Source of the DNA: JBBSEX01 sp038239345
GTDB taxonomy: Bacteria; Acidobacteriota; Terriglobia; Bryobacterales; Bryobacteraceae
DNA: 8,477 bases
Assembly (NCBI GenBank): GCA_038239345.1
Contig: JBBSEX010000089.1
Span: forward strand, 1 to 8,477
Direction of reading: 5' to 3'
The position numbers and the translations under genes are program-made. The stretch's first letter is position 1. Each line of letters starts with the position of its first letter. This document shows, one piece after another, positions 1 to 4,692 of the stretch. Under the pieces are notes generated by a model. It saw nothing but the letters and a program-made list of their open reading frames with translations. It was not told the origin of the DNA and did no database searches.

Positions 1-145
1 CACGGTTTGTCCTGACGATCTCGCGGACTTGTATTGCTGGAACGTGCTGAAATGGCCGCAGGAGAAGATCGAAAGGTTTTCCAACAACCACACCGGCAGG
101 CCACGCGTGCGGAAGCGCAGCGATCCAAAGCCGACGGAACGCTGA
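1..145 (+). CDS. 3' end of duplicated small gene, possible ribbon-helix-helix protein (partial, left copy)
   Basis: This frame enters from the left edge (first full codon at 2) and ends at TGA 143-145. It gives the last 47 residues of the protein that is complete at 7743-8054. The two copies differ at only two bases in this stretch, position 103 (A here, G in the other copy) and 124 (T here, C there). Both fall in third codon positions and leave Pro and Asp unchanged, so the protein sequence is identical over the overlap. The basic tail (GRPRVRKRSDPKPTER) would suit nucleic-acid binding. The N-terminal part, which holds the possible DNA-binding fold, lies outside the window, so whether this copy is intact cannot be judged. 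Confidence 0.7.
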   Translation, partial: TVCPDDLADLYCWNVLKWPQEKIERFSNNHTGRPRVRKRSDPKPTER

Positions 146-159
146 AGCCCTGATCGTCT
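1..159 (+). repeat. Direct repeat, left copy (partner 7910-8068)
   Basis: Positions 1-159 match 7910-8068 base for base except at 103 and 124. The match covers the 3' part of the small gene, its stop codon and 14 further bases (ending GATCGTCT). After 159 the sequences diverge completely: this copy runs into a VirB9-like gene and the other into a helicase gene. The repeat may extend left beyond the window. Two copies in direct orientation could recombine and excise 7909 bp. Confidence 0.95.
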
Positions 160-188
160 CGCGCTGCCTGCTCACCGCACAGGCCGGT

Positions 189-1055
189 TTGCTGGCAGGC
201 GAGAGCAAGCAGATTCAGGAGGTGGAGCGGAATGAGCACAGCATTTGCACGGTGCCTGTGTCGTTCTCGCGAGTGACCACCATTAGTTTTCCGGGGCCGA
301 TCTCGGCGATTGATGCGGCGCTCGTGACGACCGATGGCAAGACTCAGGGTTTGTTTCAACTGGCGCACAAGCCGGGCTCCTACTTCTTTTCGGTGCGCAG
401 CCTGGTCAGGAGCGCGACGACGAACGTCAACGTCCGATGGAACAACAAGACCTACGTGCTCGAATTGCAGGACAGCGCGACGCCGTTGCTTTCGCTGGTT
501 TTGAAGCATCCCGCCGACAACGGAAAATCCTCACTCGTGCGAAAGCCGGTCACTCCCGGTGCGCTCGTGGGTCTGCTCGACAAGGCGAAGGCTTATCCGG
601 TCCTGAAGGCGAGCCATCCCGAAGCCGTCGAGCAAGTGGATTACGTGAGTTATGGCGAGAAGCCGCGCGTGATGGATTACAATACCTTCGAGATTCGCAT
701 TGAGGAGGTGTTTCGCTTCGATCCGCAGGACACATTGGTTTTCCGCATCGTCTTGCGAAACAAGACGGACAAGGAGATTCGCTACAAGCCGCAGGGGTTT
801 TCACTGCGCGTCGGCGAGCGGCTTTATTCGCAATCCATCGGCGATGCGAGCGGCGCAATGCCGCCGAAGAGCGACACGCCTGCTTACTTCGCAGTCACGG
901 GGACGCCCACTGGCGGAAGGAATGATATTTCCACGAAGAACGACTTTACCGTTCTGCTCGATACACTTGACGAAGAGATGCCGAAGGCAGCGCGGAAAAT
1001 TCCGCGCGACAATGACGAACTGCCATCGCACGGCAAAGGAGGATTCGCCAAATGA
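189..1055 (+). CDS. VirB9-like type IV secretion system protein, probably lacking its original start
   Basis: The first ~105 residues follow the VirB9/TraK style, a beta-rich periplasmic domain that joins the outer-membrane core of a type IV secretion channel. Visible segments include TISFPGPISAIDAALVTTDG, LFQLAHKPGSYFFSVRSL and NVNVRWNNKTYVLEL. A second beta-rich part (about residues 165-260) contains FRIVLRNKTDKEIRYKPQGF. The only ordinary start is TTG 189. The same frame is open upstream and reads a signal-peptide-like LIVSRCLLTAQAGLLAGES from 150. No ATG or GTG occurs in that frame back to a stop at 48, so the true start and the beginning of the signal peptide were probably lost at the repeat junction near 159. 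The stop overlaps the next start (ATGA, 1052-1055), which is typical of a coupled operon. The VirB9 assignment is by motif style and gene order. Confidence 0.72.
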   Translation: MLAGESKQIQEVERNEHSICTVPVSFSRVTTISFPGPISAIDAALVTTDGKTQGLFQLAHKPGSYFFSVRSLVRSATTNVNVRWNNKTYVLELQDSATPLLSLVLKHPADNGKSSLVRKPVTPGALVGLLDKAKAYPVLKASHPEAVEQVDYVSYGEKPRVMDYNTFEIRIEEVFRFDPQDTLVFRIVLRNKTDKEIRYKPQGFSLRVGERLYSQSIGDASGAMPPKSDTPAYFAVTGTPTGGRNDISTKNDFTVLLDTLDEEMPKAARKIPRDNDELPSHGKGGFAK

Positions 1056-1588
1056 CGCCGCGCGACGCGATCAGTTTTTTCCGCAGCCGAACGGGTGCGT
1101 TCGTGCTGTTCCTCGTGCTCCTGGGAACCGCCTACATCCTCGTCAATGGCTTCAAAGCGCCGGACATGAACGCGCTGACCAAGCAGATGAACCAAGGCGG
1201 GGAAAAGAAAGCGGAGAAGCCGCAGGTAGTCGAGACCGTGACGCGCGACATGACCGCTTTCAATCCGCCGAAGGAAACACCGGTGCCAGTGATGCCATCG
1301 CCCGTACCGGAGAAGAAGAAGCAGGAGCAGACGCCAGCCTTGCCACCCATCAGCCTCTACGCGGAAACGCCGGGCGCAGAGAAGCCGATGGAAACCCTCG
1401 GCACCGACTACGCGCCGTTTGGACGGCTCGTGCAGTGCGAGTTGGTCGTCACAGTGGATTCGTCCTCGATTGGCACGCCAATCATTGGCCTTGTGACCGA
1501 CGATATTTGGCACAACGAGCGGCTCATTATTCCAGCGGGCACAGAAGTCCACGGCAGCTCGACTGTGGACGTGGGCTCATTCCAATGA
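1052..1588 (+). CDS. VirB10/TrbI-like type IV secretion protein, missing most of the C-terminal domain
   Basis: The architecture is that of a VirB10/TrbI protein. It has a short cytoplasmic end, one membrane helix (about residues 12-31, GAFVLFLVLLGTAYILVNGF), and a charged and proline-rich periplasmic linker (about 50-105). The start of the conserved outer domain follows, reading QCELVVTVDSSSIGTPIIGLV and then RLIIPAGTEVHGS. VirB10 family members are usually about 400 residues, with some 200 residues of beta-barrel after this point. Here the protein stops nine residues later (STVDVGSFQ), for 178 residues in all. Both ends are coupled by ATGA overlaps, to the VirB9-like gene before it and the VirB3-like gene after it. 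That makes an in-frame internal deletion more likely than a random stop. As it stands it would not be expected to form a working core complex. Confidence 0.7.
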   Translation: MTPRDAISFFRSRTGAFVLFLVLLGTAYILVNGFKAPDMNALTKQMNQGGEKKAEKPQVVETVTRDMTAFNPPKETPVPVMPSPVPEKKKQEQTPALPPISLYAETPGAEKPMETLGTDYAPFGRLVQCELVVTVDSSSIGTPIIGLVTDDIWHNERLIIPAGTEVHGSSTVDVGSFQ

Positions 1589-1947
1589 AAGACCACGAGC
1601 TGCGCTTTTCCGACACGAACAGTGCCGACGATTCCGAAGGCCGGACGTGGGGACTCGACGGCCATCTGTTTTGGTTCGTCGTCGCGGGCGTCTTCATTTT
1701 CGTCATCACGCTGCTGCTCCTGTTCAGCGCGATGCGGTGCAGCTTCGGCCAGTCGTTCGGCATCGCCCTCATCCCGCTGGCACTGACGCTCATCTACGTC
1801 TTCGGATTTCGCCAGGGCAAGCCGCCCGCCTACGACCGCGACCTTGTGGACTACTGGACGAATGGGGCGGGTTTTGGTCCGAACCCGCAGACCCAGCCGC
1901 AACACCCGCTCAAGGACACCGACCCTTCCGATCATGTGGCCGATTGA
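1585..1947 (+). CDS. VirB3-like small membrane protein of a type IV secretion system
   Basis: This 120-residue protein starts at ATG 1585, overlapping the stop of the preceding gene by four bases. It has two hydrophobic stretches, about residues 29-48 (LFWFVVAGVFIFVITLLLLF) and 55-72 (SFGIALIPLALTLIYVFG). A hydrophilic tail with KPPAYDRDLVDYWTNGAGF follows. A short protein with a membrane hairpin directly before a VirB4-like ATPase is the standard place and shape of VirB3/TrbD, which anchors VirB4 to the inner membrane. Its 3' end overlaps the VirB4-like start by 14 bases. The same frame is open far upstream (from 700), but that is the antisense-free shadow of the two earlier genes. The assignment rests on size, membrane topology and position rather than on a firm motif. 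Confidence 0.65.
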   Translation: MKDHELRFSDTNSADDSEGRTWGLDGHLFWFVVAGVFIFVITLLLLFSAMRCSFGQSFGIALIPLALTLIYVFGFRQGKPPAYDRDLVDYWTNGAGFGPNPQTQPQHPLKDTDPSDHVAD

Positions 1948-2170
1948 TTCCATCGTTGAGAAACCGGCGAACGGTTACTTCCTGCGCGACCTGCTGATCT
2001 TCAACGGGCTGAATGCGGGCGGCTTTGCATCCAAGGGCTTCATCTTCGAGCCGCCGGATTTCAACAACGCGGAGATCGGCGAATTGAACGAGTTCCAGGA
2101 TCAACTCTCCGTCCTGCTCGCGTCGCTCAGCGTCAATCAGCGGCTCCAAGTGCAGTGGTTTTGCGACTCC
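1934..2170 (+). pseudogene. VirB4-like conjugative ATPase, N-terminal fragment only
   Basis: ATG 1934 overlaps the VirB3-like gene by 14 bases. The 79 residues look like the N-terminus of a VirB4/TraC-type ATPase, which powers type IV secretion. The sequence SVLLASLSVNQRLQVQWFCDS fits the early 'dQlsvLLasLp...rLqvqW' part of that family. VirB4 proteins usually run to 700-900 residues, with Walker A and B motifs in the second half. None of that is present. Homology appears to end around 2168-2175, just after WFCDS. The frame stays open to 2857, but only because it runs antisense through the collagen-like gene, where it gives a CGPCGP-type translation with no meaning. The gene is therefore truncated at the join to the minus-strand cassette. 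No other piece of it is in the window. Confidence 0.65.
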
Positions 2171-2190
2171 GTTTGCCGAGCACGACCACC

Positions 2191-2829
2191 TCACCGCCGC
2201 CCGTTCAGGATCATCTCGTTCAGCTTCTGTCGCAGCGCCTCCATGTCAGGATCGGCAAAAGGTGTATCCAGCGTGCTCACGGCATTCGTGTTCGCCGAAG
2301 TCCCCGCGATTGCGGACGCCAGCGCCGCATTGGTCACTTCACCGGGCGGCCCCTGCGGGCCATCGGCACCTTGGGGGCCTTGGGCACCGTCGTTGCCGTT
2401 GTTGCCTTGCGGACCTTGCATCCCGTCCGCACCGCGCGGGATGCCGAAGGTGAAGCGCACATTGCTCCCGTCGAAGCTCGTGCTCACCGTGGCGTTGTCG
2501 CCGGGATTCAGCGTGCTCACGCCATCCACCACTGCGTTCGCGAAGGGCGGACCTTGCGGGCCCTGCGGCCCCGGTGCTCCATCGCTTCCATTGTTTCCCT
2601 GCGGGCCGGGCGAACCCATCGCACCATCATTGCCCTGCGGCCCCGCCGGACCGGGAACGCCCTGCGGTCCTTGCGGCCCCGGCGCTCCATCATTGCCCGC
2701 CGGACCCTGCGGGCCGGGAGGCCCGGCAGGCGTGGCGTCTATCTTGTCGTTGAGCGCGATGAAGTTTGCGCGGATTTCGCCGGAACGCAGCTTGGTTCCG
2801 GCCTTGGGGAGCGTGGGATCGAATGGCAT
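2191..2829 (-). CDS. Collagen-like G-X-Y repeat protein, possibly of the tail-fibre type
   Basis: The 212-residue protein starts MPFDPTLPKAG. Residues 1-35 form a short head (SGEIRANFIALNDKIDA) of predicted helix. Residues 36-95 are 20 unbroken Gly-X-Y triplets rich in GPQ, GPP, GND and GAP. Residues 96-132 form a small globular insert ending in RFTFGIPRG. Residues 133-165 are 11 further triplets. The end (166-212) is a non-repeat region with a helical tail (ADPDMEALRQKLNEMILNG). Such repeats form a trimeric triple helix, and the TFGIPRG-ADG junction followed by GPPGEV is common in phage-type tail fibres and in collagen-like proteins of environmental bacteria. No signal peptide or anchor is visible. 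The gene lies 39 bp after the 7-residue-repeat ORF on the same strand and has no clear Shine-Dalgarno sequence. Its 3' end abuts the broken VirB4-like gene. Structure is confident; biological role is unknown. Confidence 0.85.
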   Translation of the reverse strand: MPFDPTLPKAGTKLRSGEIRANFIALNDKIDATPAGPPGPQGPAGNDGAPGPQGPQGVPGPAGPQGNDGAMGSPGPQGNNGSDGAPGPQGPQGPPFANAVVDGVSTLNPGDNATVSTSFDGSNVRFTFGIPRGADGMQGPQGNNGNDGAQGPQGADGPQGPPGEVTNAALASAIAGTSANTNAVSTLDTPFADPDMEALRQKLNEMILNGRR

Positions 2830-2864
2830 GGGAGGGGGATTGAAGGATTCAGGATGAGGAGGAA

Positions 2865-3158
2865 TTCCCTAGCTCGCGGGAACCGTTCCCCTGTTCAGGG
2901 GAGTCATTCCTTCGGCAAGAGGAGTAGTTTCCGCAGTCAGAGGAACAATTCCCTCGGCCAGGGGAAGCACTCCCTCGGTCGCGGGAGACGTGCCCTCAGC
3001 CGAGGGAGACGCTCCCCCGGTAATGGGAAACGTCCCCTCAGTCGGGGGATTCATTTCCCCGGTCAGGGGAATCGCTCCCTCGGTCGCGGCAGTAGTTCCC
3101 CTAGTCAGGGGAAGCGTTCCCTGAGTCGAGGGAACAATTCCCTCGCCCGAGGGAAGCG
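2865..3158 (-). repeat. Fourteen tandem 21-bp imperfect palindromic repeats
   Basis: Units begin at 2865 and then every 21 bp (2886, 2907, 2928, and so on to 3138) without a single slip in period. Most units are an 18-nt inverted repeat plus three spacer bases. The last unit is nearly perfect: TTCCCTCGCCCGAGGGAA at 3138-3155, with 8-bp arms around CC. Others vary in the arms, for example CTCCCTCGGTCGCGGGAG at 2970, and a few (such as 2907 and 2928) have weak arms. As the period is a multiple of three, both strands stay open and each unit encodes one heptapeptide. The array covers the ORF at 2869-3240 up to its stop codon. Confidence 0.93.
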
Positions 3159-3240
3159 TATAGGCGCACCGAAGATTGTCTCCCATGAGCATGGAAACCA
3201 ATGCTTTACACATCGCCTGCATGTTCCGGGCTACGGGCAT
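2869..3240 (-). CDS. Heptapeptide-repeat protein encoded by the 21-bp palindromic array
   Basis: The 123-residue product begins with about 28 non-repetitive residues (MPVARNMQAMCKALVSMLMG, then DNLRCAYT). From residue 29 it consists of heptads of the pattern x-P-x-[TA]-E-G-x, such as FPITGGA, SPSAEGT, SPATEGV, LPLAEGI and TPLAEGM, ending VPAS. The stop TAG lies inside the fourteenth DNA repeat. It follows the helical-protein gene by 18 bp and precedes the collagen-like gene by 39 bp on the same strand, so the three could be co-transcribed. The repeat is open in other frames on both strands because of its palindromic design. It is thus uncertain whether the protein or the DNA/RNA hairpins are the selected product. 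The non-repeat head with a sensible start favours a real gene. I do not recognise the family, and no enzymatic function is suggested. Confidence 0.5.
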   Translation of the reverse strand: MPVARNMQAMCKALVSMLMGDNLRCAYTLPSGEGIVPSTQGTLPLTRGTTAATEGAIPLTGEMNPPTEGTFPITGGASPSAEGTSPATEGVLPLAEGIVPLTAETTPLAEGMTPLNRGTVPAS

Positions 3241-3258
3241 GGCTCCGCAGATGGCGAA

Positions 3259-3636
3259 CTAGGGTTTCGGAGGTGCTGGAGGCGTCTTTGGAGCCTTCGG
3301 CCCGGAGCCTTTCAGGTTCGCACGGATGGCAAGGATGGCTTTGCCCTCAGCCGTCGTCTTGCCGAGCGCGCCCGCCATCGTGTCGCACCACGAGCTGAGC
3401 ACATCGTAGTAGTCCGACTTCATCGCATCCGTGTCGGCGGTCATTTTTTCCGCCGCATCGCGGGCGATCTTCGTCTGGGCCTTCGCAGTGCCCAGCGCCG
3501 TGCCATCGGAAGCGGTGGATGCGATCTTCGCCGTCGGATCGTAATCGTTGGCGACGAGTTTGGTTTTGTATTCGCCGGCCGCGGCGCGCAGCAGCTCGCC
3601 GAAGCCCAGCACATCATCAATTTGCAGACTTTTCAT
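3259..3636 (-). CDS. Small predicted helical-bundle protein of unknown function
   Basis: From ATG 3636 the product is 125 residues (MKSLQIDDVLGFGELLRAAA...). It is rich in Ala, Lys, Thr and Asp and looks largely alpha-helical, with a proline-rich basic tail (GPKAPKTPPAPPKP). There is no signal peptide, membrane segment or catalytic motif. The frame continues upstream to ATG 3738, which would add 34 residues of unusual acidic, Trp-rich sequence (MKKIWDDDDPDALLWDED and onward). An even longer form could begin at GTG 3831. Neither ATG has a convincing ribosome-binding site. I prefer 3636 because the helical fold begins there, but the upstream peptide resembles protein and may belong to it. The gene is second in the minus-strand cassette, after the XRE regulator and 18 bp before the heptad-repeat ORF. 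I do not recognise the family. A structural partner of the collagen-like protein is possible but unproven. Confidence 0.65.
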   Translation of the reverse strand: MKSLQIDDVLGFGELLRAAAGEYKTKLVANDYDPTAKIASTASDGTALGTAKAQTKIARDAAEKMTADTDAMKSDYYDVLSSWCDTMAGALGKTTAEGKAILAIRANLKGSGPKAPKTPPAPPKP

Positions 3637-3833
3637 GGTGTGTTTTTGGGGTTGAGGGGCGGCGTCCCACACCGCTCCGGGGATGTCCTCATCCCACAAG
3701 AGCGCGTCTGGATCGTCATCGTCCCAGATTTTTTTCATACGGGTGAACACCGAAAGTGTGGGCCGCCCGAAACGCCGCGCAAGTGTTTTCTTGGGCCGGG
3801 GAAATCGCGGCTCTCCGCTTCCGGCTCTCACTG

Positions 3834-4076
3834 CTAGGGCTTGTCCGTCTTTTGGGCCTTGCGCAGAAGGGCTGCCAGATCGAGTTCGAGAGCCGACGCC
3901 AATTTGAGCAACGTCACAAGCGTGGGCGTTGAACGTTCGTATTCGAGGTGCCGGATGCAGGGAGTGCTCACACCAGCGGCGACCGCAAGAGTCTCAAACG
4001 ACCAGCCGAGGCGCTTCCGTTCGGAGCGGAGCGCCGCGACAATTTTGGCTGCTGTGTTTGCGTGCGGATCTGGCAC
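3834..4076 (-). CDS. XRE-family helix-turn-helix transcriptional regulator
   Basis: This is an 80-residue, single-domain regulator starting at GTG 4076, the only start in frame before the conserved domain. Residues about 10-70 form a Cro/C1-type HTH. Helix 1 is IVAALRSERKRLGWSFETLA, the turn is VAAGVSTPCIRHLEYE, and the pattern 'rsTPTLVTLLKLASALELDLAALL' is the usual helix 4-5 segment. Such proteins bind short palindromes as dimers and often repress their own promoter. The gene heads the minus-strand cassette and diverges from the secreted-protein gene at 4192. It is well placed to control both sides through the 115-bp intergenic region, where a palindrome lies at 4115-4126. Family assignment is firm; the targets are inferred. 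Confidence 0.85.
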   Translation of the reverse strand: MPDPHANTAAKIVAALRSERKRLGWSFETLAVAAGVSTPCIRHLEYERSTPTLVTLLKLASALELDLAALLRKAQKTDKP

Positions 4077-4191
4077 GCGCAGACATTTATTCGCTTGCTT
4101 CCAACATCCGCACAGTCATAAATGACCGCCGTTCGGTATCCGCGTGGGTTTACAGATGCGCCCGGCGGATGATTTTCATTTTTCATCCCTC
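4077..4191. promoter_or_regulatory. Divergent intergenic region with a candidate operator
   Basis: These 115 bp separate the XRE gene (minus) from the secreted-protein gene (plus) and must hold both promoters if each is transcribed from here. Positions 4115-4126 read GTCATAAATGAC, 5-bp arms around AA. A second CATTTAT at 4084-4090 is the inverse of ATAAATG at 4118-4124. The region is locally AT-rich in an otherwise GC-rich window. No convincing -35/-10 pair can be assigned by eye. Binding by the XRE protein is inferred from position only. Confidence 0.4.
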
Positions 4192-4686
4192 ATGACCATG
4201 AATGCCTGTTCCTCCCTCGCCCGGATTCTCCGCCATTTCCTTACATGCGTCTCTGTGCTTCTGCTCGGGGCGGCGGGCATGCCTTCCGCAGCACAAGAGC
4301 CACCGGATGGGAAAATGCGCATCACCCTTTCCTCCCCGAACACCTGGACGCTGAGCGTCGCCACGGATTCGCTATGGGAGTATTGCATCGAGGCGACTGA
4401 TGATCTGGACACGGGCTATTGGACGCCGCTGGACACCATTTATCTGCCGGGCGATGGCGGCGTGCATTCCCAGCGGGTGGTCGTCCCGCAAGGCGCGATC
4501 AAGGCATTCTTCCGCTATCGGTTGCAACCGCGCGCGAACGGCCTCTCCGGCAATGCACTCGCCGACTGGGATCGGATCTATTCCTTCAATGCGAATACTT
4601 TCCTCGACACGGACGGTGATGGCATCCCGGATTATTTGGAAACGTCCTTTGCCACGAACCCGTATGATAACCTCTCGTTTCCGTAG
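4192..4686 (+). CDS. N-terminal part of a split secreted surface protein (signal peptide and calcium-binding-like motif)
   Basis: ATG 4192 (or 4198) opens a clear Sec signal peptide: basic ARILRH, hydrophobic FLTCVSVLLLGAAG, then a cleavage-type PSAAQ around residues 31-35. The mature part is a beta-rich domain ending in a D-T-D-G-D-G-I-P-D motif (residues 139-147). That motif resembles thrombospondin type 3/EF-hand-like calcium loops found at domain joints in secreted proteins of Verrucomicrobiota and Planctomycetes. Translation stops at TAG 4684-4686, after SFP. The same frame resumes at once with QVVRVEPFNN, the natural first strand of the next Ig-like domain, and stays open for another 733 codons. 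I infer that this and 4693-6888 were one gene of about 898 residues. If the stop is real, this piece is a 164-residue secreted fragment. An ATG further upstream (4144) is in frame but would bury the signal peptide. Confidence 0.7.
   Translation: MTMNACSSLARILRHFLTCVSVLLLGAAGMPSAAQEPPDGKMRITLSSPNTWTLSVATDSLWEYCIEATDDLDTGYWTPLDTIYLPGDGGVHSQRVVVPQGAIKAFFRYRLQPRANGLSGNALADWDRIYSFNANTFLDTDGDGIPDYLETSFATNPYDNLSFP
4684..4686 (+). other. In-frame TAG separating two halves of one surface-protein gene
   Basis: The codons here read CCG TAG CAG GTC GTG CGT. Both sides are in the same frame, and no Shine-Dalgarno-like sequence lies before the next possible start (GTG 4693). One base change (for example TAG to CAG, GAG or AAG) would restore an 898-residue ORF from 4192. 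Candidate explanations are a recent nonsense mutation, programmed or suppressor readthrough, or a sequencing error. Confidence 0.75.
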
Positions 4687-4692
4687 CAGGTC

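Noticed and set aside
700..1584. Upstream extension of the VirB3-like frame
   Set aside because: It overlaps two well-supported secretion genes in another frame and has an Arg/Cys-rich, non-protein-like composition. The coupled ATG at 1585 is the sensible start.
2865..3158. CRISPR array
   Set aside because: The repeats are 21 bp, directly abutting, with only about three variable bases between palindromes. There are no 25-40 bp unique spacers and no cas genes.
2155..3837. Long plus-strand ORF of 560 codons
   Set aside because: It runs antisense to the collagen-like, heptad and helical genes. Its openness comes from GC-rich codon bias and the three-fold palindromic repeat, and the translation is Arg-rich with no domain.
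2191..4076. Toxin-antitoxin module with the XRE protein as antitoxin
   Set aside because: The gene next to the regulator has no toxin-family motif or catalytic residues that I can recognise, and the cassette has further structural genes. It could not be supported.
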